Below are positions 26,172-35,035 of a DNA stretch of 64,000 nt, piece after piece (position 1 is the first letter of the stretch; the number at the start of each line of letters is the position of its first letter). The position numbers were made by a program, and so were the translations under genes. The notes under the pieces are model-generated. The model ran no database searches, had not been told where the DNA came from, and was given only the letters and a program-made list of their open reading frames with translations. This DNA is from Ruminococcaceae bacterium UBA3323 (GTDB lineage Bacteria; Bacillota; Clostridia; Oscillospirales; Acutalibacteraceae): the NCBI GenBank assembly GCA_002361935.1, contig DESD01000055.1, positions 37,124-101,123 of the forward strand, in the 5' to 3' direction.

Positions 26172-26735
26172 CTATATTTCTATACCTAACTCTTTTATTT
26201 TTTCCCTTAAAGCAAGCCAATCCTGAAACGCCGCCTCTTTATTGTTCGGATTTCTTAAAATGGCGGCAGGATGATATGTGCCCATAAAGAGAGTGCCGTT
26301 TTTATCAATGAACTGCCCATGCTCCTGCGTAACCTTAAAAGTTGGACTGATCAGCTTCTGTGCCGAAATTCTGCCTACACAAACAACTATCTTCGGTCTG
26401 ATGACCTTAAACTGCTCACGAAGCCAATACAGGCATATCTCCTGCTCCTCGGGCTTCGGATCTCTGTTTTTTGGAGGGCGGCATTTAACCATATTTGCAA
26501 TATAAACATTTTTCTCACGGCTCAGATCAACTGCCGCAAGAAATTTATCAAGAAGCTGACCGCTTCTGCCGACAAACGGTTTTCCCTGCAGATCCTCGTT
26601 TTCACCGGGGCCCTCTCCGATAAGCATTATATCGGCATCCTCTTTTCCGTAACCGAAAACAACATTGGTTCTGCCCTCGCATAAACCGCATTTTGTACAA
26701 TTCAAACATTTTTCTCTAAGCTCTTGCAAATTCAT
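26172..26735 (-). CDS. Type-4 uracil-DNA glycosylase (Fe-S)
   Basis: 187 residues from ATG 26735 with GGTGAT just upstream; two earlier in-frame starts (26741, 26744) are possible. CTKC (C13, C16) and C85/C101 are the four expected iron-sulfur ligands. GEGPGENED (40-48) is the uracil-binding loop, followed by KPFVGRSGQLLD and, near the C-terminus, GTYHPAAILRN with the conserved His. The enzyme removes uracil from DNA to start base-excision repair. It lies 50 nt upstream of the GH110-like gene on the same strand. Confidence 0.94.
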   Translation of the reverse strand: MNLQELREKCLNCTKCGLCEGRTNVVFGYGKEDADIMLIGEGPGENEDLQGKPFVGRSGQLLDKFLAAVDLSREKNVYIANMVKCRPPKNRDPKPEEQEICLYWLREQFKVIRPKIVVCVGRISAQKLISPTFKVTQEHGQFIDKNGTLFMGTYHPAAILRNPNNKEAAFQDWLALREKIKELGIEI

Positions 26736-26770
26736 TTTCATCACCGATTATAAGTATATCAAATTCCATA

Positions 26771-26799
26771 TTGAAAAACAATCGGAAATGTTATAAAAT
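26771..26799 (+). promoter_or_regulatory. Sigma-A promoter of pduL
   Basis: TTGAAA (26771-26776), 17-nt spacer, TAAAAT (26794-26799). The transcript would begin with a region in which GTCAGG can pair with CCTGAC. Confidence 0.5.
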
Positions 26800-26874
26800 A
26801 GTCAGGGTAATGAAAATAAATTCGGATTATTATGCATTGCCTGACAACAAATAATAAAAAAGAGGTATATAAAA

Positions 26875-27462
26875 ATGGAAAACAATGAAGTTTTAGTTGA
26901 AATTTCGGCCCGCCACGTTCATCTTTCACAGAAGGACCTTGAAACCCTTTTCGGTGCAGGCTATGTGCTTACAAAGAAAAAGGACCTTTCCCAGCCGGGT
27001 CAGTACGCATGCGAGGAAAGAGTTAAGGTTATCGGCTCAAAGGGCGAATTTCCGGGAATGGCTGTTTTAGGCCCTGTAAGAAATGCAACACAGGTTGAGA
27101 TTTCATTAACGGATGCACGCTCCATCGGAGTGAACGCTCCCGTAAGAGAAAGCGGAGATATCGCAGGCTCGGGCTCATGTAAACTTGTTGGCCCTGCAGG
27201 TGAAATCGAAATTGCAGAGGGCGTTATCGCTGCCAAGCGCCATATCCACGCAACAACAGCAGATGCTGCAAAAATGGGTGTTGAAAACGGCGAAATCGTT
27301 TCCGTGGAGATTCCGTCATCCAACGGAAGAAACCTTGTTTTCGGTGATGTAGTTGTAAGAGTTTCCGATTCCTATGCACTTGCAATGCATATTGATACGG
27401 ACGAATCCAATGCAGCAGGTATGGCACCGAATACAATCGGCAAAGTAATCAAAAACGCATAA
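26875..27462 (+). CDS. pduL: Phosphate propanoyltransferase / phosphotransacylase PduL
   Basis: 195 residues. The two PduL barrels show ISARHVHLSQKDL and AAKRHIHATTADA, whose histidines bind zinc, and GPVRNATQVEIS. The enzyme swaps CoA and phosphate on short acyl groups (acetyl or propionyl). No microcompartment targeting peptide, shell protein or diol dehydratase gene is nearby, so I infer a free-standing phosphotransacetylase replacing Pta, as in several Clostridia. AGAGG precedes the ATG and a strong terminator follows. Confidence 0.94.
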   Translation: MENNEVLVEISARHVHLSQKDLETLFGAGYVLTKKKDLSQPGQYACEERVKVIGSKGEFPGMAVLGPVRNATQVEISLTDARSIGVNAPVRESGDIAGSGSCKLVGPAGEIEIAEGVIAAKRHIHATTADAAKMGVENGEIVSVEIPSSNGRNLVFGDVVVRVSDSYALAMHIDTDESNAAGMAPNTIGKVIKNA

Positions 27463-27494
27463 TACATATACTATTATATAATAGGCATTTGGTA

Positions 27495-27521
27495 CGGACA
27501 GGCATTGCCTGTCCGTTTTTT
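27495..27521 (+). terminator. Terminator of pduL
   Basis: Nine-bp stem CGGACAGGC / GCCTGTCCG around ATT, followed by TTTTTT. Confidence 0.9.
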
Positions 27522-27526
27522 ATATA

Positions 27527-27555
27527 TTGACAAGGGAAATTCCTTAATATATAAT
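27527..27555 (+). promoter_or_regulatory. Perfect promoter of tRNA-Arg
   Basis: TTGACA (27527-27532), 17-nt spacer, TATAAT (27550-27555), 18 nt before the tRNA. Confidence 0.85.
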
Positions 27556-27573
27556 AGGATAGCAAATTGAAAT

Positions 27574-27648
27574 GCCCTCATAGTTCAACGGATAGAATAA
27601 GCCCCTCCTAAGGGTTAGATGTAGGTTCGATTCCCACTGAGGGTGCCA
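27574..27648 (+). tRNA. tRNA-Arg (anticodon CCT)
   Basis: A 75-nt cloverleaf can be drawn with acceptor GCCCTCA / TGAGGGT (one G-U pair), anticodon stem AGCCC / GGGTT with loop CTCCTAA (anticodon CCT, reading AGG), and T arm GTAGG TTCGATT CCCAC with one A-C mismatch. Discriminator G and CCA are encoded. The last 20 nt recur 149 nt downstream. Confidence 0.93.
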
Positions 27649-27722
27649 AAAAAGGCAACTGCTCTGCAGTTGTCTTTTTTGCTATATAACAGGAATCGAA
27701 CACGTGGCTCCGAATTTTGAGC
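27629..27722. repeat. Direct repeat unit 1: tRNA-Arg 3' end plus terminator
   Basis: Begins with the last 20 nt of the tRNA (GATTCCCACTGAGGGTGCCA) and continues through the tRNA terminator to GAATTTTGAGC. It is matched by 27778-27873 with only scattered differences. Confidence 0.85.
27656..27680 (+). terminator. Terminator of tRNA-Arg
   Basis: Stem CAACTGC / GCAGTTG around TCT, then TCTTTTTT. A second copy is at about 27808-27830. Confidence 0.8.
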
Positions 27723-27743
27723 TTTCTGCGAAAAAATTTGGGA

Positions 27744-27764
27744 GAAAGGTACTGTGTACCTTTC
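27744..27764. other. Perfect 9-bp inverted repeat between the tRNA 3'-end copies
   Basis: GAAAGGTAC and GTACCTTTC flank TGT. It sits in the roughly 55-bp segment that separates the two direct repeat units. Confidence 0.5.
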
Positions 27765-27777
27765 GATAGCAAGAGGA

Positions 27778-27873
27778 GATTCCCACTGAGGGTGCCAAAA
27801 AAAGAACAACTGCTCTGCGGTTGTCTTTTTTGCTATATAACAGGAATCGAACACGTGGCCTCGAATTTTGAGC
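27778..27873. repeat. Direct repeat unit 2: copy of tRNA-Arg 3' end plus terminator
   Basis: Carries the identical 20-nt tRNA end without the rest of a tRNA, followed by the second terminator copy. From here to 28182 the roughly 300 bp contain no convincing gene; they are AT-rich, with short TTTTACAAA-like runs. Confidence 0.85.
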
Positions 27874-28182
27874 CTTCGCAAGGAAAGTTTTTTTGTAAAT
27901 CCTATAAAAAATAATATGTTACTTTTTGTATCATCTTGTGGTTAAACACCCCAAAACACAGCGTTGCAGTACTATATTTTGTAATATTTTGTAAAAAACA
28001 GGCCTAAAAGTTACAAAAGGTAAAAATTTATTGCCCATTTTCTAAATATTTTACAAAAAAACGCTTTAACGCTTTACCCTGTAAAATTAAAACACCACAA
28101 TATCTTGATTTATAAAAAATATTCGACTTTTTATTCCGAAGTCATTTTGTTGATTATGCACAAAAACATAAATTTGATTTGT

Positions 28183-28211
28183 TTGACACCTTATGCAATT
28201 TCCCCTATAAT
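28183..28211 (+). promoter_or_regulatory. Perfect sigma-A promoter of the G5/3D gene
   Basis: TTGACA (28183-28188), 17-nt spacer, TATAAT (28206-28211), giving a leader of about 150 nt. Confidence 0.85.
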
Positions 28212-28217
28212 TCCAAG

Positions 28218-28360
28218 TGCTTTCAGCAATACTAAAGGTAAAGGCAGAATATTCGCTTCTGCTAACAGGTGATTCCTATGTGATTTTACCTGTAAATTCA
28301 AACGGCAACCCCATATTGTTACGGCACGGAATATTTTTATATTCCTGCAATTAAAAAGGA
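28218..28360 (+). promoter_or_regulatory. Structured 5' leader of the G5/3D gene
   Basis: Three hairpins can be drawn: GCAGAA / TTCTGC, ACAGGT / ACCTGT, and GGAATAT / ATATTCC just before the AAGGAG. I could not match it to a known riboswitch, including the c-di-AMP class often found before such genes. Confidence 0.4.
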
Positions 28361-28367
28361 GATTAAG

Positions 28368-29591
28368 ATGATTAACGAATCAAGCGTTGCATCCATTAAA
28401 CACATTTCACGTGTTATTCTTGCAACGGTAATTGCGTTTATTCTTATGGTTTGCATATTTACCGTAACCGCTTTTGCAGGCGAAGCAGGCCATTACAATG
28501 TTGTTATCAATGATAACGGCTATGAATACACAATTGCAACAAAGGAAACGGAACCTATCGAAATCCTGAACGAAGCAAACATTAAGCTCGGTTCACACGA
28601 TAAGCTTAACATCGCCTATTTCAACAGCGGAATAGGCGGAACAATCTACATCAGCAGATTGAACAAAATTTATATCAAGTTTAACAACACGGTTAAAAGC
28701 TATGATGTTTATGCCCAAACCGTCGGCGTTGCTCTTGATGAATCCGGCGTTTACAAGGACGGTCTTATAGTTAATTATGATAATGATACCCCCATTCAGG
28801 ACGGAATGGTTATCACGGTTGACTCCCCCAAGATTGTAACAATTAATGCAGACGGAAAAACCTATAACATCGGAACAGTCAACTCCTCGGTTGCAGATTT
28901 ACTTGCAGATACGGGAATAACACTCGGCGACAATGATTATACCGAGCCCACATTGGACACCTTTGCTGAGGACGGCATGGAAATCAACGTTTACAGAGTT
29001 GAAATAAAAACTGTTACCAAAAACGAAAAAATTGCCCATAAAACAAACATTATTGAAGATAAATCACTTGAAAAGGGCAAAACCAAGATTGAAACAAAGG
29101 GTGAGGACGGCGAACGCTCCGTAACTTACAGAATAACTTATATCAACGGCGCTCAGAGTGAAAAAAGAGAAGTTACCTCAACGGTTACCAAATCGCCTGT
29201 TACAGAGGTAAAACGGGTTGGCACAAAGGCTGTTGTAATAAAAGATAACGGCGTTGAAAAGCACAACGGAATCTCTGTTGGCTCCGTTATAAGCGGAAGC
29301 TATACGCATTATTGTGCATGTGAAATATGCTGCGGCAAGAGTAACGGCATAACCGCCTCCGGCAAAAAGATTACCAACGGAATGGATAATCCGTATTATG
29401 TTGCCTGCAACTGGCTTCCTCTCGGCTCAATTATAGAGGTTAATGGTGTAACCTATACGGTTGCTGACCGTGGCGGAAGCGGACTTTCGAGAACCGGCAG
29501 AATTGATATCTATACGCCGGAAGGCCATGATGCCGCCAAGAAAAACGGCCGAGGCTCTGCTTCCATTAAAATACTTCGATTAGGTTGGTAA
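28368..29591 (+). CDS. YabE-like cell-wall protein: DUF348, G5 and 3D domains
   Basis: 407 residues: a signal/anchor segment (VILATVIAFILMVCIFTVTAFA), two ubiquitin-like DUF348 domains (about residues 42-160 and 160-208), a G5 domain (about 210-290, IKTVTKNEKIAHKT...), and a C-terminal 3D domain with ITASGKKI, VACNWLPLGSIIEVNG, YTVADRGG and RIDIYTPEG, the three Asp motif of MltA/RPF-like hydrolases. Known relatives (YabE, YuiC, Rpf-like Sps) cleave peptidoglycan glycan strands in growth or spore outgrowth. An unusual CACEICCG cluster (four cysteines in the ACxxC style) precedes the 3D motif. AAGGAG supports the start. Confidence 0.9.
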   Translation: MINESSVASIKHISRVILATVIAFILMVCIFTVTAFAGEAGHYNVVINDNGYEYTIATKETEPIEILNEANIKLGSHDKLNIAYFNSGIGGTIYISRLNKIYIKFNNTVKSYDVYAQTVGVALDESGVYKDGLIVNYDNDTPIQDGMVITVDSPKIVTINADGKTYNIGTVNSSVADLLADTGITLGDNDYTEPTLDTFAEDGMEINVYRVEIKTVTKNEKIAHKTNIIEDKSLEKGKTKIETKGEDGERSVTYRITYINGAQSEKREVTSTVTKSPVTEVKRVGTKAVVIKDNGVEKHNGISVGSVISGSYTHYCACEICCGKSNGITASGKKITNGMDNPYYVACNWLPLGSIIEVNGVTYTVADRGGSGLSRTGRIDIYTPEGHDAAKKNGRGSASIKILRLGW

Positions 29592-29608
29592 AAAAACAAA
29601 AATATCAT

Positions 29609-29634
29609 AGGACACCCTTTGTTAAGGGTGTCCT
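29609..29634. terminator. Hairpin after the G5/3D gene
   Basis: Eleven-bp perfect stem AGGACACCCTT / AAGGGTGTCCT around TGTT. There is no clean T-run, so it may act with the next hairpin. Confidence 0.5.
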
Positions 29635-29698
29635 AAAACTTTATAAACAGCCATTTGACTGCAGGTTAAATAATTCAATTTACAATGAAACGATATAT

Positions 29699-29729
29699 AA
29701 AAGGCACTTGGAGTAACCAAGTGCCTTTT
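29699..29729. terminator. Bidirectional terminator between the G5/3D gene and phoR
   Basis: Thirteen-bp stem AAAAGGCACTTGG / CCAAGTGCCTTTT around AGTAA, with T-runs on both strands. Confidence 0.85.
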
Positions 29730-29732
29730 GTT

Positions 29733-31382
29733 CTATTTATTAAACATCACTGTTATGGTTGTACCTTTGCCCGGCTCACTTTTAAGTTTGATTTCGGCAT
29801 TATGGTAAATCGCCGCATGCTTAACAATTGAAAGTCCCAAGCCTGTTCCGCCGATTGCTTTTGAGTGGCTTTTATCCACCCTGTAAAAACGTTCAAATAT
29901 GCGCTTCTGCTCTGATTGAGGTATGCCGATTCCGGTATCTCTTACAGTTAATTTAATATGATTGTTGCTTTCACTGAGCATCACATCAACCATGCCGTTA
30001 TCAACATTATACTTGATTGCATTATCACAGAGGTTATATATCATTTCATCAAGTATTTTTTCGGTACCTGAAACAACAGTGCTTTCGCCTATTAAATTCA
30101 GGCTTATGTTTCTTTTATCGGCAACAGGTTTCAGACGATTAATTATATCTGCCGACAGCTTGTATAAATCAACCTCTTCGCTTTCCGTCTGAACATTTTT
30201 TTCATCAAGCTCTGATATTTTAATAATATCATTTACAAGACTGATTAACCTTTGCGCCTCATCATAAATTGACGAGGAAAAGTCTGTTATAACTGCTTCC
30301 GGAGTGCCGCCGTTTTTCATTATTTCAGCAAACCCCGAAATAGATGTAAGCGGTGTTTTTAATTCATGGGAAACATTGGAAGTGAATTCACGCCTTAGCT
30401 GCTCACGCTTAACACTTTCGGTTACATCAATAATAAGAATAACTGCACCGATAACCTTATCACTTTCAAAAACAGGATTTGCAATCAGGCTGTAATAATT
30501 GTCGTTTATAACCAAATCGCTCTTTTCACGATTGCCTTCCAAGGCCTTATCCATAACAAAAATAAGATTATCATTGCTTAATGTTACTATATCATCCGGC
30601 TGATTTTTGTTTATACCAAGAAGCCTTAAAGCAGAGCGGTTATATGTGAGAAGGTTTCTTTTTCCATCAACAACAATAAAGCCTTCTTTCATATTTTCCG
30701 TTATAAGTCTGAATTCCTCCTGCTTATGCTCAGCTTCTTTAATCTGTTTTTCAATCGTTTTCTTTTGCTTTAGAATTTTTTGCAGCAATGGTGCCAATTC
30801 ATCATACGGCTCATTATCTGAGGGATTATCCAAATCAAGCTCATTAATCGGCTTTATAATTGATTTTGATATTTTTTGTGACAGCACAAAGGACAAAACA
30901 ATTGCAATAACAAAAACAATGAGGATAGGCTGAATAAGGCTCATTATTATTGCCGCAACGGTATACTGTGTTGTTGAAATCCTTAATACATTGCCATCGT
31001 CCATTTTCATTGCATAATACACTGTTTTTTCAGCCAAAGTGTTTGAATAACGGATGCTTTTGCCCTTACCGTTTTTCAGTGCATCAATAACCTCCTGCCT
31101 GTCTGCATGATTACCAAGCCCGGCTTCATCAGCAGAGGTATCTGCAATAACATCGCCGTCCGGTGAAATCAAAGTGATTCGTTTGCTGCTGTTGCTGAAA
31201 TTATTGATATAGCCAAGGCCCTGTTTTTCAACGGCGTAGGCAATATAGCTTGCCTCGCTTTCAAGTTCGCTTTGTAACTGATTTTCAAAATACTGAAACA
31301 GAATTCCCAAAATCAACACGATACTTGAAAGCAGAACAACCAGTGCTACTGCCACACTGGAACGGAATATTTTTTTATTCAT
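29733..31382 (-). CDS. phoR: Phosphate-sensing histidine kinase PhoR
   Basis: 549 residues: membrane helix 1, an outer sensor domain (about residues 30-145, with ISPDGDVIADTSADEAGLG), membrane helix 2 (ILIVFVIAIVLSFVLS), a PAS domain (about 215-320), a HisKA domain with phospho-accepting His339 in VSHELKTPL, and an HATPase domain with N box LCDNAIKYN, DTGIGIP and GGTGLGLSIVK. It overlaps phoP by 8 nt. Placement at the end of the pst operon supports the PhoR label. PhoR phosphorylates PhoP under phosphate limitation. Confidence 0.9.
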   Translation of the reverse strand: MNKKIFRSSVAVALVVLLSSIVLILGILFQYFENQLQSELESEASYIAYAVEKQGLGYINNFSNSSKRITLISPDGDVIADTSADEAGLGNHADRQEVIDALKNGKGKSIRYSNTLAEKTVYYAMKMDDGNVLRISTTQYTVAAIIMSLIQPILIVFVIAIVLSFVLSQKISKSIIKPINELDLDNPSDNEPYDELAPLLQKILKQKKTIEKQIKEAEHKQEEFRLITENMKEGFIVVDGKRNLLTYNRSALRLLGINKNQPDDIVTLSNDNLIFVMDKALEGNREKSDLVINDNYYSLIANPVFESDKVIGAVILIIDVTESVKREQLRREFTSNVSHELKTPLTSISGFAEIMKNGGTPEAVITDFSSSIYDEAQRLISLVNDIIKISELDEKNVQTESEEVDLYKLSADIINRLKPVADKRNISLNLIGESTVVSGTEKILDEMIYNLCDNAIKYNVDNGMVDVMLSESNNHIKLTVRDTGIGIPQSEQKRIFERFYRVDKSHSKAIGGTGLGLSIVKHAAIYHNAEIKLKSEPGKGTTITVMFNK

Positions 31383-32055
31383 GATTATCTCCTGTAAACT
31401 GATAGCCGATATTTTTTACTGTTTTTATATATACTCCTGCATCCTTGAGTTTTACTCTGAGCTTTCTTATATGAACATCAAGGGTGCGTGATTCATCATA
31501 ATATTCACCCCAAACTTTTTGAAGCAGTTCATCTCTGGATACCACCTTGCCGTCAGCTTCCAAAAGCACGGATAAAAGCATATATTCCTTATAGGAAAGC
31601 TCAATGCTTTCATTTGAAACTTTAATTATATGCTTTTCGAAATCTGCATAAAGTGCACCTTTTTCATAAACATTATTTTTATTATTTGTTTTCTCATAAC
31701 GGCGAAGAACCGCACGAACCCTTGAAACAAACTCTACCATTCCGAAGGGCTTTGCGATATAATCATCTGCACCAAGATCAAGCCCTGTTGCTGTGTCAAA
31801 TTCACTGTTTTTTGCCGTTATCATAATAACAGGAATACGATTATATTTTTTATTGTGCTGCAATTTCTGTAATACAGACAGCCCGTCCTCTTCCGGCAGC
31901 ATAATATCCAGAAGAATAAGCTGAGGTATTTCATTATCCATTCTTTTCCAGAACAGGGACGGCTTATTAAAGCCCTCAATATCATACCCCTCTTTAGTCA
32001 GGGCATAGCAAACCAGTTTGCGGATATTATCATCATCTTCAAGAAAAAATATCAT
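31375..32055 (-). CDS. phoP: OmpR-family response regulator PhoP/PhoB
   Basis: 226 residues. The receiver domain has acidic FFLEDDDNIR, phosphorylation site D in LILLDIMLPEEDG, T in MITAKNSEFD and K in DDYIAKPFG. A winged-helix DNA-binding domain follows (YKEYMLLSVLLEADGKVVSRDELL... RTLDVHIRKLR). It lies 42 nt after pstB and overlaps phoR. It probably binds the TT(A/T)ACA repeats in front of pstS, which closes the regulatory loop (inference). Confidence 0.92.
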   Translation of the reverse strand: MIFFLEDDDNIRKLVCYALTKEGYDIEGFNKPSLFWKRMDNEIPQLILLDIMLPEEDGLSVLQKLQHNKKYNRIPVIMITAKNSEFDTATGLDLGADDYIAKPFGMVEFVSRVRAVLRRYEKTNNKNNVYEKGALYADFEKHIIKVSNESIELSYKEYMLLSVLLEADGKVVSRDELLQKVWGEYYDESRTLDVHIRKLRVKLKDAGVYIKTVKNIGYQFTGDNHE

Positions 32056-32097
32056 AAAATCACCTCAATTGTATTATAGTGCTGCAATGCATATTAA

Positions 32098-32850
32098 TCA
32101 ACCAAATCTTCCGCTGATATAATCCTTTGTTCGCTTATCTTCAGGATTATTGAACATTTTTTCGGTCTTATCGTATTCCACCATTTCACCCAGCAGGAAA
32201 AAAGCTGTTTTATCGGCAATCCTCATTGCCTGCTGCATATTGTGCGTAACAATAATAATTGTATAATCTTTTTTCAGCTCAAGCGCCAAATCTTCAATTT
32301 TAGATGTTGAAATGGGATCCAGCGCCGATGTAGGTTCATCCATAAGCAGTATTTCAGGTTCAACGGCAAGTGCCCTGGCAATACAAAGCCGTTGCTGCTG
32401 ACCGCCGCTTATACTGAGAGCACTCTTTTTTAAGCGATCCTTACATTCTTCCCATATTGCAGCCTGTTTTAAGGAACGTTCCACAATTTCATCCAGTTTA
32501 AACTTTGACTTGATGCCGTGTATTCTCGGACCGTAAGCAATATTATCGTAAATACTCATAGGAAAGGGGTTGGGCTTCTGAAACACCATACCAACATTTT
32601 TTCTTAAAATATTCACATCAATATCTTTGTATATATCCGTATTATTTATGTAAATACTGCCTTCTATTTTACAATTATCAATCAAATCATTCATACGGTT
32701 CAGTGTTTTCAGAAAGGTTGATTTGCCGCAGCCCGACGGTCCGATCAGTGCAGTAATCTGCTTTTCGGGTATTTCTATATTAATATTCTTTAAAGCCTGA
32801 TTTTCACCATACCATAAATTGAGATTTTCAGTTTTTATCATATCTGTCAT
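32098..32850 (-). CDS. pstB: Phosphate ABC transporter ATP-binding protein PstB
   Basis: 250 residues. Walker [10 protein letters not shown], the PstB-typical TLNRMNDLI and [15 protein letters not shown], signature [11 protein letters not shown], Walker [14 protein letters not shown] and switch [12 protein letters not shown] are all present. It powers the PstSCA phosphate importer. It is separated from pstA by four unrelated genes, which is atypical, and lies 20 nt after the metallo-beta-lactamase gene. No phoU follows. Confidence 0.97.
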   Translation of the reverse strand: MTDMIKTENLNLWYGENQALKNINIEIPEKQITALIGPSGCGKSTFLKTLNRMNDLIDNCKIEGSIYINNTDIYKDIDVNILRKNVGMVFQKPNPFPMSIYDNIAYGPRIHGIKSKFKLDEIVERSLKQAAIWEECKDRLKKSALSISGGQQQRLCIARALAVEPEILLMDEPTSALDPISTSKIEDLALELKKDYTIIIVTHNMQQAMRIADKTAFFLLGEMVEYDKTEKMFNNPEDKRTKDYISGRFG

Positions 32851-32870
32851 TCTTGTTCCTCCTGAAACTG

Positions 32871-33725
32871 TTAATCCATAATATTGCTGTTGATATATAT
32901 TTTTTCTTTAAAAACAGCCTTTACGCCTTTGCAGTCGGCAGTACAGTAGATTTTTGATTTTGAAATATATCTAAGCTTAAAACGAACATCGGGATAGACC
33001 TTTTTTGCACTGTTGCATATTACGGAAAAATCCGGTTTCAGTTTGCGGACAAGGTAAGAAGATGTAGAGCCGATATATCCATGATGACCGACTTTAAGCA
33101 AATCCACCTTGCCAACCTTATCGGCGATTCGTTTTTCACCGCCGTTTTTATAATTCATATCACCTGCTAAAAGTGCCTTTAATCCATTAGCCTCAACCAA
33201 AGTTACAACACTATTGACATTTTCACCAAACTTAAGTTTCGGCTTTTTGTAGCTGCCGTTAAAAAACGTAATATTAAATTCCCCAAGCTTCAGCTTGTAA
33301 TTTTCAAATTCTTCAATAACAGGAATATTTTTATGATTGAGCGCATTTTTCATTTGCAGATAAACCTCTGTATTATCCCAACGTTTACGCTCCATTATAA
33401 AAATATTTTCCTCATGATAAGGCTTTAAAAACGCCTTTTTCACAATAATATTCGGGTGATTTATAACAGTATCAAATCCGCCGATATGGTCAGAATGGCA
33501 ATGTGTGCCGAGAATAAAATCCAGTGTAACTGTGCCATGGCTATCCGCACAGTTTTTCAACAGATAATCACATACCTCTTTTTCATAGCCTTTTAGTTTT
33601 AAATGGGGCTTGTCAGCAGGATAATCTGTATCCTCTGCGGCATCAATCATTGCAAAGCGGCCATCGCTTTCAAGAAGTATGCAATCTGAATGTCCGGTAT
33701 TTAAAAAATGAATTGAACTGCTCAT
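32871..33725 (-). CDS. Metallo-beta-lactamase-fold hydrolase (ComEC C-terminal-like)
   Basis: 284 residues from ATG 33725, with GGAGA 8 nt upstream; it overlaps the stop of the fusion gene by 4 nt. [11 protein letters not shown] holds the HxHxDH metal motif, followed by [13 protein letters not shown] and [14 protein letters not shown], as in ComEC-type beta-lactamase domains and related phosphodiesterases. There is no signal peptide. Members of this group cleave phosphodiesters in nucleic acids or in choline-phosphate polymers; the substrate here is unknown. Its place inside a phosphate operon suggests phosphate salvage or envelope phosphodiester cleavage. Confidence 0.85.
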   Translation of the reverse strand: MSSSIHFLNTGHSDCILLESDGRFAMIDAAEDTDYPADKPHLKLKGYEKEVCDYLLKNCADSHGTVTLDFILGTHCHSDHIGGFDTVINHPNIIVKKAFLKPYHEENIFIMERKRWDNTEVYLQMKNALNHKNIPVIEEFENYKLKLGEFNITFFNGSYKKPKLKFGENVNSVVTLVEANGLKALLAGDMNYKNGGEKRIADKVGKVDLLKVGHHGYIGSTSSYLVRKLKPDFSVICNSAKKVYPDVRFKLRYISKSKIYCTADCKGVKAVFKEKIYINSNIMD

Positions 33726-35035
33726 AATTCGTTCTCCATATAACACATTATGTTTTCATCATTTGAACAAATAATTCTGTCTGCCATTGATTTGATTTCA
33801 TCACAGGCATTTGAAACAGCATAGCGTTTTTTTGCAGTTTTAAATGCCGTAATGTCATTTTTGCTGTCGCCGATTACAATTACATCATCTAAATTATAGC
33901 CTGCTGCACGGCAAAGTTCCAGCAAGCCTGCACCTTTATTAATGCCTTTGTTCATGATTTCAAGATTATTATTCATTGACGAGGTGACTTCAATATTCTT
34001 AAATTCACTGCCAAGCCTGTCAAGGCATTCCAGCCTTTCATCATTATTTCTGAAAAAAACATCAAACATTTCTATCTTATACAAATCAGAGTCAAGCAGC
34101 TTTGACAGATTGCTGACGGTTTTCCTGCTCTTGTACATTTCGGGAATAAAATCCCGGTCAATTTTATAATACGTAAAATGCTCATCGGAAAATTTTTCTT
34201 TTTCAACAAACGGTGTTTTATTTGCATAAAGCTCAATAAAAGTTTCATATGAATTTAAAATATCAAAGATCTGCCTTGCTGTATCTTTTTCAATGGGATA
34301 ATAATAGATTGTTTTCTTGTTTGAATCATCAATTCCGGCTCCGTTTGAATACACAAAATAATCTATATATCCGCTGCTGCGAAGCTCAGCAGGAATTTCA
34401 TAAAAAGTTCTTCCCGTTAGAACTGCAATTTTAATGCCCTTTTTATAAAGCTGCTTTATTGCAGCTAAATTCTCCTTGCTTATGCTTGTATCACTGCAAA
34501 GGAGTGTACCGTCAAGATCTGTTGCGATTACAGGCTTCTGTTTTCTCTTTTTCTTTATCTGAATAAGATACCGTTCAACGGGATATGTCCATATAGTGGG
34601 AATATTGATTATAATCAATTTTGAAACCGCTTCAATAACAAGGTTTGAAATTCCCTTTGCCGCAATAACAGAGCCAAATATACTTCCTATCCATGAACTT
34701 ACCAATATATTGAAAACTGCCAATACAAAATAAAGCACAGAACTGTAAATGGGGTTAATATCGGAATGGAAGGTTATTTTTCTGTTAATCAGATATGCCG
34801 CAATATATCCTATTGTTGTGGATATAAGATATGAAAACAGATAGCCTTTATATTTTATTCCAAGCAATGATAGTATTGCATGATCGGGCAAGGGCTCTGC
34901 ATTCAATGATCTAAACACAAAATAAAGCAGTATCAGATATGAAATTATATCCATCGCTGAAGTTATGATAACGGTAAGGTTAAACTTGATAAACTTCCAC
35001 AGTTCGGGATGCTTTTGCGTAAAACTTTCATTCAT
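33722..35035 (-). CDS. GtrA-like membrane domain fused to Cof-type HAD phosphatase
   Basis: 437 residues. Residues 1-160 form a GtrA-like four-helix domain (KFIKFNLTVIITSAMDIISY, GYIAAYLINRKITF). From about residue 170 a complete HAD hydrolase follows, with motif I ATDLDGTLL, motif II AVLTGRT, motif III lysine in NKGAGLLEL and motif IV VIGDSKNDITAF, and a Cof-type C2 cap. GtrA proteins are thought to flip or aid undecaprenyl-phosphate-linked sugars; HAD enzymes of this type remove phosphate from sugars or nucleotides. It overlaps the preceding gtrA gene by 8 nt. The two GtrA domains look paralogous, sharing WKFIKF and RKLTF/RKITF. Confidence 0.88.
   Translation of the reverse strand: MNESFTQKHPELWKFIKFNLTVIITSAMDIISYLILLYFVFRSLNAEPLPDHAILSLLGIKYKGYLFSYLISTTIGYIAAYLINRKITFHSDINPIYSSVLYFVLAVFNILVSSWIGSIFGSVIAAKGISNLVIEAVSKLIIINIPTIWTYPVERYLIQIKKKRKQKPVIATDLDGTLLCSDTSISKENLAAIKQLYKKGIKIAVLTGRTFYEIPAELRSSGYIDYFVYSNGAGIDDSNKKTIYYYPIEKDTARQIFDILNSYETFIELYANKTPFVEKEKFSDEHFTYYKIDRDFIPEMYKSRKTVSNLSKLLDSDLYKIEMFDVFFRNNDERLECLDRLGSEFKNIEVTSSMNNNLEIMNKGINKGAGLLELCRAAGYNLDDVIVIGDSKNDITAFKTAKKRYAVSNACDEIKSMADRIICSNDENIMCYMENEL

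Noticed and set aside
27717..27914. 65-codon open frame in the tRNA-Arg repeat region
   Set aside because: It runs through the tRNA 3'-end copy and a terminator; no ribosome binding site or protein-like pattern.
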